Shown here in pieces: positions 7,787-15,966 of a stretch of 35,091 nt of DNA (position 1 is the first letter of the stretch; each line of letters opens with the position of its first letter). The position numbers were made by a program, and so were the translations under genes. This stretch comes from Bacteroidaceae bacterium (lineage in GTDB: Bacteria > Bacteroidota > Bacteroidia > Bacteroidales > Bacteroidaceae), in NCBI GenBank assembly GCA_017398805.1, contig JAFQEZ010000047.1, forward strand, positions 1 to 35,091, read 5' to 3'. The notes below the pieces were generated by a model. That model saw only the letters and a program-made list of their open reading frames with translations, did not search any database and was not told the DNA's origin.

Positions 7787-7817
7787 TTGTACATCCCCGT
7801 TTGCAGCATTAATTTTG
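7787..7817 (+). promoter_or_regulatory. Orphan consensus promoter reading rightward into non-coding DNA
   Basis: TTG at 7787-7789, a 20-base spacer and TAATTTTG at 7810-7817 match the Bacteroidetes promoter perfectly on the plus strand. No plus-strand protein gene lies downstream: the next genes are all on the minus strand. It is most simply the promoter of a small RNA. Confidence 0.65.
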
Positions 7818-7823
7818 CATCGT

Positions 7824-7941
7824 GGGGTTAAGCCTCCCACATGAATAAACCGAACAAATGAATTGTATTATCCCGTCCTTCTGAACGAGGACAAAAATGG
7901 ACTGAGGAGAACGTTTAGCCGTCGTTCTCCTCAGTCTCTAT
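7824..7941 (+). ncRNA. Candidate small RNA, about 115 nt, divergent from feoAB
   Basis: The predicted start near 7824 follows a consensus promoter. The transcript could form a short 5' hairpin (GTGGG 7822-7826 with CCCAC 7836-7840, if the start is a base or two earlier), a middle hairpin (GTCCT 7875-7879 with AGGAC 7888-7892), and a strong 14-bp terminator stem at 7900-7936. Two tiny overlapping reading frames are present (6 codons from 7841 and 8 codons from 7858), so a leader peptide is an alternative. It matches no RNA family that I recognise. The weak U-tract on this strand is the main point against it. Confidence 0.45.
7900..7936 (-). terminator. Strong hairpin terminator, probably used from both strands
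   Basis: GACTGAGGAGAACG (7900-7913) pairs perfectly with CGTTCTCCTCAGTC (7923-7936) around a 9-base loop. Read on the minus strand it is followed by CATTTTTG, so it should end transcription from the gene at 8065-8433. Read on the plus strand it would end the candidate small RNA. The remainder of the 7607-8064 gap is AT-rich with no other gene seen. Confidence 0.8.
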
Positions 7942-8064
7942 CTAATTAGTTGTCAGTAAAGGAAGTTCTATTAACCAAAAACCAAATACTTATTTATCAT
8001 TAACTTAACCTATTAACCTAAACCTTCTAAAACATTATATATCGAACTTCCATTTTTATTTTTC

Positions 8065-8433
8065 TTAGTCTGCTATGAGTGATATCAATGCCGCAATGCC
8101 GAGTACAGTTACCGCTGCGTCAGCTGCAGGATTGTCATAATAATCTCTGCGTACCGGTGGAGGTGGAGGTGGTGGAGGGCATGGACGCGGTGCAGGACGG
8201 TTCACAACCACAACAGGGCGGTTTGGCCTGTAATCCGGTCTGTCTGGTTTGCCTGGCTTGCCCGGTCTGTAATCCGGCTTCCTGTTATCCTTCTTTCCTA
8301 TCTTATAACCTCTCTTCTCCTTACCTCTGTTTTCCACTTTAGGCTTGGCATTGCCCTTATCATTGTTTGCCATACTCTGTGCAGGTATAAGCATTCCGCC
8401 TATCAACGCTGCAATAATCATCATCTTCTTCAT
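8065..8433 (-). CDS. Small secreted proline/arginine-rich protein, unknown function
   Basis: The 122-residue product has a clear signal peptide (lysines, then a hydrophobic run ending near SMANND). It continues as a basic region with repeated KPDYRPGKP / RPDYRPNRP-like units, a run of eight prolines and a short hydrophobic C-terminus (AVTVLGIAALISLIA) that could be a membrane anchor. I recognise no family. The basic, proline-rich middle is expected to be unstructured in the periplasm and could bind peptidoglycan or polyanions, but this is a guess. It has its own consensus promoter and terminator, which supports it being a real gene. The downstream leader-side sequence contains a large inverted repeat. 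Confidence 0.75.
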   Translation of the reverse strand: MKKMMIIAALIGGMLIPAQSMANNDKGNAKPKVENRGKEKRGYKIGKKDNRKPDYRPGKPGKPDRPDYRPNRPVVVVNRPAPRPCPPPPPPPPVRRDYYDNPAADAAVTVLGIAALISLIAD

Positions 8434-8481
8434 AGTCGTAATCTTTAATGGTTAAACCTGTTTTTATCTCTTTGTCTACCG

Positions 8482-8512
8482 CAAAGATATTGACACAAAA
8501 ATCCCCCTGCAA
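8482..8512 (-). promoter_or_regulatory. Promoter of the small proline-rich protein gene
   Basis: On the minus strand TTG (8512-8510), a 20-base spacer and TATCTTTG (8489-8482) match the Bacteroidetes consensus exactly. The transcription start would be near 8475, leaving about a 40-base leader. Confidence 0.75.
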
Positions 8513-8539
8513 CGTTTATTTCCTATTCGTTGCAGGGGG
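8503..8539. repeat. 12-bp inverted repeat overlapping the -33 box, possible operator
   Basis: CCCCCTGCAACG (8503-8514) and its reverse complement (8528-8539) flank a 13-base AT-rich spacer. The left arm covers the -33 TTG of the adjacent promoter. A second small palindrome, GGGGAAATCCCC, sits at 8556-8567. Because these lie upstream of the transcription start they are more likely binding sites than part of the leader. Confidence 0.55.
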
Positions 8540-8587
8540 AATCCCTAATATGTATGGGGAAATCCCCTTTGTTGGTTAACTAAAAAG

Positions 8588-9107
8588 GTGATGTCTGCGT
8601 TATGCGTCAAGTCGTAAATCCTCATTTACTCATAGTAAACTCCGGTTTACGCCTTTGTCGCAAGCCTTGCCCTCCCACTTTTTATTTAACCAACACCAAA
8701 GTGATGTCTGCGTTACGCGACAAGTCGTAAATCCTCATTTACTTATAGTAAACTCCGGTTTACGCCTTTGTCGCAAGCCTTGCCCTCCCACTTTTTATTT
8801 AACCAACACCAAAGTGATGTCTGCGTTATGCGTCAAGTCGTAAATCCTCATTTACGTTTAGTAAACTCCGGTTTACGCCTTTGTCGCAAGCCTTGCCCTC
8901 CCTCTTTTTATTTAACCAACACCAATGTGATGTCTGCGTTATGCGTCAAGTCGTAAATCCTCATTTACTTATAGTAAACTCCGGTTTACGCCTCTGTCGC
9001 AAGCCTTGCCCTCCCACTTTTTATTTAACCAACACCAAAGTGATGTCTGCGTTACGCGTCAAGTCGTAAATCCTCATTTACTCATAGTAAACTCCGGTTT
9101 ACGCCTC
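8588..9107. repeat. 113-bp tandem repeat array, four full copies plus one partial
   Basis: The sequence GTGATGTCTGCG starts at 8588, 8701, 8814, 8927 and 9040, exactly 113 bp apart, and the last copy stops after about 68 bp at the end of the nan operon. Each unit contains two adjacent hairpins, GTAAATCCTCATTTAC and GTAAACTCCGGTTTAC, joined by a variable ACTCATA-like linker, then CGCAAGCCTTGCCC and a TTAACCAAC tail. GTTGGTTAA just left of the array (8570-8578) is the inverse of that tail. Units differ by a few substitutions only. Small in-frame openings in each unit are a by-product of the repetition. No separate gene is seen in the 8434-9112 gap. Confidence 0.95.
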
Positions 9108-9112
9108 TGCTG

Positions 9113-11629
9113 TTACTTGCACTCCTTTGGGCTTGAGACAAGTGAGAAGAGCCATGCGGTAATTATACTCACTACCATGCCGATAGCTCCGTAAAGGAGG
9201 AAATTGGCATCGGTGTATGCACTCAACAGGAATACAGCGACCTCTCCGGCAATGAAACCTACAAGTGCTGCATATCCCCTGACACGCTTCATGAATACGG
9301 CAATGAAGAACAGGCCTCCCAAACCACTGGTAAGCAGTCCCAGTATCTCGTTGAAGAAATCAAGGAACGACTGTATATCCCATGTGGCCATGAACAGGGC
9401 AAGCAACAGACCGATCATACCGCTGACCACAGATGCCCAACGGGCTACCGAAACCAACTGCGAATCTGTTGTGGATCTGCGGAAACGCTTCCAGAAGTCA
9501 ATGGAAAAGGCTGTCGCCACACTGTTGATATTGCTCGAAATGGTACTCATGGTTGCTGCAAAGATAGCCGCAATGAGAGCGCCTGCTACACCTGCCGGCA
9601 TCTGGCTCATCATGAAGAACGGAAAAATGGCATCAGATTGTCCCATTGTCACGTCAAGTTCTGTCGGGTGGGTCTTGTAGAAGGTGTAAAGGCCTGTACC
9701 TATCATATAGAAGGCAACAGATACGAATACACTCATAAGTCCGTTGACAAGAATTCCACGGCCGGCAGATTTCTCGTCGGCTGTAGTGAGGTAGCGTTGG
9801 ATGACTGTCTGGTCCGAGGTATATGAAATAAGGTTGTTGGCCAAGCCGCCGAGTATGATTACCCACCACGTGGCCTGCGACCAGGTACTGCTCAGGTCGA
9901 ACAGCCGCAGCTTGTCGTTTTCCAATGCGATGTCAATGCATCCGCTTATTCCACCTTCAGTACCGACAGCAAGGTATACAACAGCAAATATCGCTCCAAA
10001 AACAAGTATCAAGCCTTGTACAACGTCGCCCCATATAACGGCTTCCACGCCGCCCATGGTACAATAGATGATTGTGACCAGTCCCATAAGGACTATACAC
10101 ATATAGATATCGATACCGGTTACGGCTGTAAGCGCCAATGATGGCAGATAGAGCACGATGGCCATGCGTACTATCATGAATATACAGAAGAACGTTGAAG
10201 CCAACATACGGGTGAAGAGGTTGAAACGTACCTCAAGAACTTCGTATGCGCTGGTGACGTTGAGTTTGCGGAAGTAGGGGAGATAGTATTTGATGACTGG
10301 GAAACTTACTAAGAGTATCATCCACAGCATCGGGTAGTATGTCCAGTCGGTTGAGTAGGCTTTGGCAGGAATGGTCATGTAGGTGATGGCAGAGAGCATT
10401 GTGGCATATATGCTGATACCGGCAGCCCACCATGGGATGCGTCCACCGCCTTTGAAAAAGTCTTCACTGCCGTTCTCTTTGCGCATGAAGTAGAAACCCA
10501 TGCCCAACATTGCAATAAGGTAGAGTACGAGGATTGTCCAGTTGAGCCATCCGAAGTTCTTGTCGTTGCTCACTTCAATGTGTGTCACGTCGGCACTGCG
10601 CACACCGGGCATAAGTTCGCCTCCGCTGTATATCCATCCCTTACCGTCCTCTGTAGGGGTAAGACAAGCTCCGGCACGGGCCAGTTTGCTGTCACCGGGG
10701 ATCAGCCCCCATGAATCGGTGATTGTATGGTAGGTGAGTACTTCCTTGCGGAAACGGTACCATTCCGGGTCGTGACGCAGGTACATGCTGTCCTTTTTTC
10801 CCTCTATTGCATTCAGGAAGATATCATGGTCGACACCACCGAAGAATGCTACATGGCTGTAACCTACAGGAGTGCATGTACTGCCCACAATGGCCTGTAT
10901 CTTCTGCTCCTGTTTGCCGTCGACACTCTTGCCTGTTCTTGCCAAAGTCGGTGATGTGCGTTTCCATTGCTTGGATGTCACGTCACCTTTTTTAAGTTCT
11001 GCAATGGGGATGAACACGCCATCGGTATGTACCATCGGGCTCATTCCTTCGTCCTTGGATTGGTATCCGCCAAATATAAATAGGTTGTAGCCTGTGGCGG
11101 TGTTCTGCACCGCCATGCATGGCTGTATGCGGCAATCATCGGGTATCGTGCCTACTTTGTCCCATGCTTTGCCATTGCTGGGGATCGGTATTGCGTATAC
11201 GTCCTTGTTGGGGATGCTGTTGCTTTTTCCTCCGGCAATCCAGAGCATGCCGTCATGGTAGGTTGCTGCAAAGTTGTCCAATGCTTTGGGTAAGGATGGG
11301 AATGGGGTGGATGTACCATCTGTGACATTGATGAGAGTACACTCGCTTAGTGAACCGGTTTCGTCCATTCCGCCCAGATAAACGTAGCCATCGGGAACTT
11401 GTACGCTTGCTCCGTAGGCACGAGGGTAGTATACTTTCTTCCCGCCGTCGGCGCATGGGACGTCAGGAAAGTCGCATCCTCCGTAGGTGGTCAGTTCGCC
11501 ATTGACCAGGCCTGCATAATGACCCGAAACGGCTCTCTTAATGGGTTTGGCGGATGATACGGTAATCCTGTTCTGCGCCATGCAAATCATTGAGCATAAC
11601 AAGAGTGACAGTATGAGATGTTTTTTCAT
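9113..11629 (-). CDS. NanM-like sialic acid mutarotase fused to sodium/solute symporter
   Basis: The 838-residue protein starts with a signal peptide (to about residue 18, CMAQ). A Kelch-type beta-propeller of the cyclically permuted mutarotase family fills about 20-350 and contains repeated GG-containing blades (TYGGCDFPD, YLGGMDE, WIAGGKS, FGGYQS, FFGGVDHD). From about residue 360 a sodium:solute symporter (SSS) domain follows with about 13 membrane segments, including GGRIPWWAAGISIYATMLSAITY. The propeller would sit in the periplasm and interconvert sialic acid anomers before uptake. This domain pairing is known in Bacteroidetes. It begins 10 bases after nanE, so it is the third gene of the nan operon. 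The substrate is inferred from the neighbours and the NanM homology. Confidence 0.9.
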   Translation of the reverse strand: MKKHLILSLLLCSMICMAQNRITVSSAKPIKRAVSGHYAGLVNGELTTYGGCDFPDVPCADGGKKVYYPRAYGASVQVPDGYVYLGGMDETGSLSECTLINVTDGTSTPFPSLPKALDNFAATYHDGMLWIAGGKSNSIPNKDVYAIPIPSNGKAWDKVGTIPDDCRIQPCMAVQNTATGYNLFIFGGYQSKDEGMSPMVHTDGVFIPIAELKKGDVTSKQWKRTSPTLARTGKSVDGKQEQKIQAIVGSTCTPVGYSHVAFFGGVDHDIFLNAIEGKKDSMYLRHDPEWYRFRKEVLTYHTITDSWGLIPGDSKLARAGACLTPTEDGKGWIYSGGELMPGVRSADVTHIEVSNDKNFGWLNWTILVLYLIAMLGMGFYFMRKENGSEDFFKGGGRIPWWAAGISIYATMLSAITYMTIPAKAYSTDWTYYPMLWMILLVSFPVIKYYLPYFRKLNVTSAYEVLEVRFNLFTRMLASTFFCIFMIVRMAIVLYLPSLALTAVTGIDIYMCIVLMGLVTIIYCTMGGVEAVIWGDVVQGLILVFGAIFAVVYLAVGTEGGISGCIDIALENDKLRLFDLSSTWSQATWWVIILGGLANNLISYTSDQTVIQRYLTTADEKSAGRGILVNGLMSVFVSVAFYMIGTGLYTFYKTHPTELDVTMGQSDAIFPFFMMSQMPAGVAGALIAAIFAATMSTISSNINSVATAFSIDFWKRFRRSTTDSQLVSVARWASVVSGMIGLLLALFMATWDIQSFLDFFNEILGLLTSGLGGLFFIAVFMKRVRGYAALVGFIAGEVAVFLLSAYTDANFLLYGAIGMVVSIITAWLFSLVSSPKECK

Positions 11630-11639
11630 AAGCAGATTC

Positions 11640-12815
11640 TCATTTTGTCAATATGTTACACAACTCGAATGATTTTATCATCATTCGTGGAATGTGGAAA
11701 GGTCCTTTGAAAATGTTGCCTTTTGCAGGCTGTGCCACAGTTCCGTCACGGTGCAGATAGCCATACCACTCTCCGAATTCTGTATCGGGGAAGTGTGCAT
11801 ATGTCCACTCGCTTATCTGCTTGTGCCATATGAGGTACTTGTCGTCTCCGGTTGCCTCGTATGCATACAGTGTGGCAATGATGGCTTCGGTCTGCGGCCA
11901 CCAGAACTTCATGTCCTGCGAGTAATCCTGCGGTGGCAGGTTGCGGCAGTCGCGGAAGTTTATTATACCTCCGTACTGCTTGTCCCAACCCCATTCCCAC
12001 GACCAGTCAAGAATCTGAAGGGCCTGTGCGGTAATCTCCTTGTCCCATCCGCGGTATTTTGCCTCCTCGAGCAGGAACCATGCGGTCTCAATGCAGTGTC
12101 CGGGGTTTATGAGGCGTCCGTTGATTGTGTCTATGAACTCTCCGTTAAGGCCTACTGTCTCAAGCAGTGCTTTGAACTCCGGCTTCATGAAATCCTTGAG
12201 CGATGCTATCGATTCATTTATCTGCCGGTCGAGTACAGGGTCGCTGATGACATTGCGTATGCGTGATGCCGTGTTGATGAGAATCATTACAAGCGAGTGC
12301 CCTTTTGCTTCCATTGCAGGCAGGTACTTTGGCTCCATGTAGCCCGGAGTAGCAACGAACTTACGGATGTCTTTGAAAAGCTTGAGTGCCTTTTCGGCAT
12401 ATGTCATGTCACCGCTTGCCTTTGCATACTCAGCCATGGCGATTGCTGCAAAACTCTCCGAGAATACATAGCGGCGTTTGCGCAGCGGTGTGCCGTCTGC
12501 CATTACTTCGAAGTACATCCTGCCGTCGGTGTCAAAGCAGTGTGCCTCAATGAAATCTATTGTACTTTTTGCAGCAGCCAGCCACTCGGGGTTTTTCTCT
12601 ATGGTGTTGTAAGCAAAACTGCAAACAAAAGCAAAACGGCCCTGGAACCATACCGATTTTGTGCTGTCGATGAGAGAACCGTCGCGGTTGACGCATGTAT
12701 ATACACCACCGTTCACACGGTCAAGACCATTCTTGATCCAAAAGGGCATTATGTCATTTACAAGGTCGTCACGGTATTTCTGTGACCAACCTTCGAGATA
12801 TTCTTTCCAATTCAT
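11640..12815 (-). CDS. nanE: N-acylglucosamine 2-epimerase (AGE family)
   Basis: The 391-residue enzyme belongs to the AGE/renin-binding-protein family and should convert N-acetylmannosamine to N-acetylglucosamine. Features in place include WFQGRF around R60, the GHCIETAWFLLEE motif with H240, and the C-terminal KGPFHIPRMM motif with H374. These correspond to the catalytic histidines of the (alpha/alpha)6-barrel family. Its position between the sialate lyase and the transporter makes the ManNAc epimerase role very likely. Bacteroides use this AGE type rather than the proteobacterial NanE. The upstream 110-bp spacer to nanL carries repeats. Confidence 0.93.
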   Translation of the reverse strand: MNWKEYLEGWSQKYRDDLVNDIMPFWIKNGLDRVNGGVYTCVNRDGSLIDSTKSVWFQGRFAFVCSFAYNTIEKNPEWLAAAKSTIDFIEAHCFDTDGRMYFEVMADGTPLRKRRYVFSESFAAIAMAEYAKASGDMTYAEKALKLFKDIRKFVATPGYMEPKYLPAMEAKGHSLVMILINTASRIRNVISDPVLDRQINESIASLKDFMKPEFKALLETVGLNGEFIDTINGRLINPGHCIETAWFLLEEAKYRGWDKEITAQALQILDWSWEWGWDKQYGGIINFRDCRNLPPQDYSQDMKFWWPQTEAIIATLYAYEATGDDKYLIWHKQISEWTYAHFPDTEFGEWYGYLHRDGTVAQPAKGNIFKGPFHIPRMMIKSFELCNILTK

Positions 12816-12866
12816 AGTGTCTTGTCTTTATTGTAATTCCAATTAAAAGTTCCCTCTCCTTGGGAG

Positions 12867-12915
12867 GGGGCGGACACGCCGGTACCGCCCCTACGGTGTC
12901 TGTACTCTGTACTCT
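12867..12915. repeat. GC-rich inverted repeat and short heptad run between nanL and nanE
   Basis: GGGGCGG (12867-12873) pairs with CCGCCCC (12885-12891) and resembles GC-rich dispersed intergenic elements of Bacteroidales. About 2.4 units of the CTCTGTA heptad follow at 12899-12915, the same unit as in feoB. The stem lies inside the operon and could act as a processing or stability element. Confidence 0.6.
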
Positions 12916-12925
12916 TTTGGGCTTT

Positions 12926-13843
12926 TTAGAATTTATTGCAACGTTCAAAGAAATTGATAGCCTCAAGCTCCTTGCGCATGGCAGCCTCCTCTTCGTCGGT
13001 CATGTTCTGGAACGGGGTGCGGTTCTTGCCAAGGTCAAGGCCTATGAGTTTCATTATGCGCTTTCCGCCCACGATGTTGCCGCGGTAGTGGCAGATGACG
13101 TTGATTACTTCCTGTGAGAAGTTCTGCAACTCGCGTGCCTTCTCAAGGTCACCCGCGTTCCATGCGTCGATGATGCCGGCGAGATTGCAACCGTTGTAAT
13201 TGGTCGTTCCTCCGATGCCACCCTGTGCACCGCCCATGGCAAGGCAGGGAAGGATTGTCTCGTCCTGCCCGTGGAGCATGTCGAACTTGCCGTTCTTGTA
13301 GAGACGGCACTGGTTATATTCGTAAAGGCTCTCGAAGGTATACTTGATTCCAGCGAAGTTTGGGATGCGGCCGTCTACAGCCTCAAGGAACTTTACCATT
13401 GGCAGGAATGCACCGTTGAATGCAGGGATGTGATAGAAGTAGAACGGCAGTTCCGGAGCAGCCGATGCAATCTCCTCGCAATACTTGACGAGTTCTTCTA
13501 CGCGGCCTACCTTTGGGAACGGAGGTGCCATGGCGCCGATTCCGAACACACCCATCTTCTGTGCATGTTCAGCCATGCGGCGGCTTGACTTCACGCATGT
13601 GCTGCCCACATGTACGATAATCTTGAAACCCTCGGGTGCTGCTGCAACCCATGCTTCGGTCAATTTTATGCGCTCCTCTTCGGTGAGCATGTAGCCTTCG
13701 CCCGATGAACCGTTGATGAATACACCCTTCATGCCGTTCTTTGCCAGCATCCTTGCGTATGCAGGAATAGGTTCGTAATTCACTTCACCGTTCTCGTAGA
13801 ATGGGGTGAAGGGAGCGTCGATAAGTCCGATAATCTTTTCCAT
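12926..13843 (-). CDS. nanL: N-acetylneuraminate lyase (DapA/NAL superfamily)
   Basis: The 305-residue TIM-barrel aldolase splits N-acetylneuraminate into N-acetylmannosamine and pyruvate. The substrate carboxylate loop reads SSGEG at 46-50, Y137 sits in FYFYHIP, and the Schiff-base lysine is K167 in FAGIKYT. FYFYHIP and SSGEG favour sialate lyase over dihydrodipicolinate synthase, and the neighbouring epimerase and transporter agree. It is the first gene of the minus-strand nan operon and is divergent from the HAD gene. I could not find a consensus promoter in the 153-bp AT-rich gap. Confidence 0.94.
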   Translation of the reverse strand: MEKIIGLIDAPFTPFYENGEVNYEPIPAYARMLAKNGMKGVFINGSSGEGYMLTEEERIKLTEAWVAAAPEGFKIIVHVGSTCVKSSRRMAEHAQKMGVFGIGAMAPPFPKVGRVEELVKYCEEIASAAPELPFYFYHIPAFNGAFLPMVKFLEAVDGRIPNFAGIKYTFESLYEYNQCRLYKNGKFDMLHGQDETILPCLAMGGAQGGIGGTTNYNGCNLAGIIDAWNAGDLEKARELQNFSQEVINVICHYRGNIVGGKRIMKLIGLDLGKNRTPFQNMTDEEEAAMRKELEAINFFERCNKF

Positions 13844-13996
13844 ATATATTTAAATTACAGTTTGAATATTTTATTGATGTTTTAACCTACAAAAAAAAGA
13901 AAAAATATCTTTAAACGCAAATTTGAATGTTGAAATGTGGCAGCGGAAATGTGACTGTATGGATTTTTTCCGTATCTTAGCAAAAAGATTGAAGAG

Positions 13997-14620
13997 ATGA
14001 TAAAGGACTTGGTATTCGATTTCGGAGGAGTGTTGACAACCATTGACACAGAGCGCGCATTGCAGAAATTCCGCGAACTCGGAGTTCCTGCTCCCGAGGA
14101 GTATATAAATTCATATTGCCAGAAGGGACCTTTCTTTGAACTTGAGAACGGCGACATCGATGCAGATGAGTTCTGTAAACGTCTGAGCGTGATATGCGGT
14201 AGGGAAGTGGCCTTTGAACAGGCAAAGGATGCGTGGTTGGGTTTTCTTGTAGAGATACATGTGCATCTGCTGGAATACCTGCAGACACTGCGTGGCAAAT
14301 ACCGCCTTTCGGTGCTCAGCAATACGAATCCCTTTATACAGAGTTGGGCGCTTACGCCCGATTTTACTCCTGGCGGCAAGTCGCTTGCAGATTATTTCGA
14401 CAATCTTTTCTTCAGCTACCGCATGCGCTGCTCGAAACCAAGCAGCGAAATATACCTCAGAATGCTTGACGATGGCAATATGAAGGCCGATGAGACACTC
14501 TTTGTCGATGACGGTGCTGCCAACATTGAGGCTGCTGCAAATGTGGGTATCAGAGTGCTTAAGGTTGAGAACGGCAGCGACTGGCGTTCTGCACTTGAAA
14601 CCGAACTTTTGGGAAATTAA
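13997..14620 (+). CDS. HAD-superfamily (subfamily IA) hydrolase
   Basis: The 207-residue protein shows HAD motif I as DFGGVL (D8), motif II as LSNTN, the motif III lysine in CSKPSSEIY, and motif IV as FVDDGAANI. An alpha-helical cap fills about 15-95. HAD-IA enzymes are mostly small-molecule phosphatases, and the FDFGGVL form is common among YihX-like sugar phosphatases. The substrate cannot be deduced. It is divergent from nanL and 14 bases upstream of the M64 peptidase gene, so these two are probably co-transcribed without an evident shared function. Confidence 0.9.
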   Translation: MIKDLVFDFGGVLTTIDTERALQKFRELGVPAPEEYINSYCQKGPFFELENGDIDADEFCKRLSVICGREVAFEQAKDAWLGFLVEIHVHLLEYLQTLRGKYRLSVLSNTNPFIQSWALTPDFTPGGKSLADYFDNLFFSYRMRCSKPSSEIYLRMLDDGNMKADETLFVDDGAANIEAAANVGIRVLKVENGSDWRSALETELLGN

Positions 14621-14634
14621 AAAACATAAATACA

Positions 14635-15966
14635 ATGAAAAGGACATTTCTGCTATTGGCAGCCGCTATGCTGCTTTTCTCATGCTCTTCGGGGCGCAAG
14701 GTGGTTGAACTCACCAGATTAGTTCCTGCCGAGGAGGTGACGGTAAATTATGATGAGTGTTTTACCGGCAAGACAATGCGATTCGATTTTCATCATGCGG
14801 GTGACAGTGAAAACGAAACATACTATTTCGACAAACTCATACGCGAAGGCGACTGGGCCGGTTCACGTGTCTCTCTCATAAATCCTTTCGATTATGGCGA
14901 ACAGCATTTCCGTATCATTGACAACGCTACGGGAAAACTTATATACAAGAACAACTACTGTACGCTCTTCAACGAGTGGCAGACAACACCCGAGGCAACT
15001 GCCACACAGCGTTCTTTCCCCGAAGGTGTGATATTCCCGGAACCAAAGAACGACTTTACTATTGAGTTCTATGCACGCGACCACAAGACAAAAGTGTGGG
15101 AAAAGAAATATTCTCAGAGCATTAAAGTCAAGGATTTCAATATCTATCCAGCCGTAACGCCTTATGAGAGTGTTGACATACATATCGGCGGTGATATCGC
15201 CAACAGTCTCGATATCGTTCTGTTGCCCGATGGCTTTACAGCAATCGAGAGGGAGAAGTTTATGTCTGCATGCAAGATGTGGAGCGATGCCCTTTTCTCA
15301 TATGCACCATTCACTCAGAACAAGAACCGTATCAATGTACGTGCGGTGTGGGCGCCATCACAGGAGAGCGGCATAAGCGTTCCCGGAAAAGGGGAGTGGA
15401 AAAATACTCTTCTCGGCTGCAGGTTCTACACCTTCAACAGCGAGCGCTATCAGATGACCGAAGAGTTCCAGAAGGTCCGTGACGTGGCATCATCGGCACC
15501 GTACGAGTGTATATATATATTGACAAATACCGACAAGTACGGAGGTGGTGGCATCTATAACTATTACGGACTTGGTTCTGCAGGCAAGACCGGCAAAACC
15601 GGCGAGGTGTATGTACACGAGTTCGGCCACTCGCTCATGGGACTTGGTGACGAGTATGTTGAGATTGGCAATACCGTAAGCGCTCTCTACCCCGAGGGTG
15701 TCGAACCCTGGGAGGCAAACCTTACACGTTTTGTCAACTTCCACGGCAAGTGGGAGAATAGGATTGCCGAGGGTACTCCTGTCCCTACAATCAAAAAGGA
15801 TGGAACAACAGAAAAGGATTGGAAAATCGGTGCATATGAAGGTGGCGGTTATCTTGAGAAGGGAATCTATCGCGGATGGCCTGAATGTATGATGAAGGCA
15901 CTGACCAATTTCTGCCCGATATGCCAGGAGGCGATAAGCAGGTATCTTGATTACATGTGCAAATAA
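14635..15966 (+). CDS. M64-family (IgA-peptidase-like) zinc metallopeptidase lipoprotein
   Basis: The 443-residue product has a lipoprotein signal peptide with lipobox Cys17 (LLFSCSSG). A beta-rich N-terminal domain runs to about residue 170, and a peptidase M64 domain (PF09471) follows. The zinc site is HEFGHSLMGLGDEY: H328, E329 and H332, with D339 as the likely third ligand. The founding family member cleaves IgA, but most Bacteroidetes homologues have unknown substrates, so IgA cleavage should not be assumed. The mature protein should be membrane-anchored in the periplasm or at the cell surface. Its stop codon lies within a 54-bp perfect palindrome. Confidence 0.9.
   Translation: MKRTFLLLAAAMLLFSCSSGRKVVELTRLVPAEEVTVNYDECFTGKTMRFDFHHAGDSENETYYFDKLIREGDWAGSRVSLINPFDYGEQHFRIIDNATGKLIYKNNYCTLFNEWQTTPEATATQRSFPEGVIFPEPKNDFTIEFYARDHKTKVWEKKYSQSIKVKDFNIYPAVTPYESVDIHIGGDIANSLDIVLLPDGFTAIEREKFMSACKMWSDALFSYAPFTQNKNRINVRAVWAPSQESGISVPGKGEWKNTLLGCRFYTFNSERYQMTEEFQKVRDVASSAPYECIYILTNTDKYGGGGIYNYYGLGSAGKTGKTGEVYVHEFGHSLMGLGDEYVEIGNTVSALYPEGVEPWEANLTRFVNFHGKWENRIAEGTPVPTIKKDGTTEKDWKIGAYEGGGYLEKGIYRGWPECMMKALTNFCPICQEAISRYLDYMCK

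Noticed and set aside
8588-9107. CRISPR array
   Set aside because: The whole 113-bp unit is conserved, so there are no unique spacers, and no cas genes are present.
8655-9194. A series of 62-codon plus-strand frames spaced 113 bp apart
   Set aside because: They are a by-product of the tandem repeat. The frames overlap each other, have no promoter and no signs of protein selection.
1889-13843. Joint sialic acid salvage between the nan operon and the cytidylyltransferase
   Set aside because: The genes are 7 kb apart, on opposite strands, and the cytidylyltransferase substrate is unknown. No direct evidence links them.
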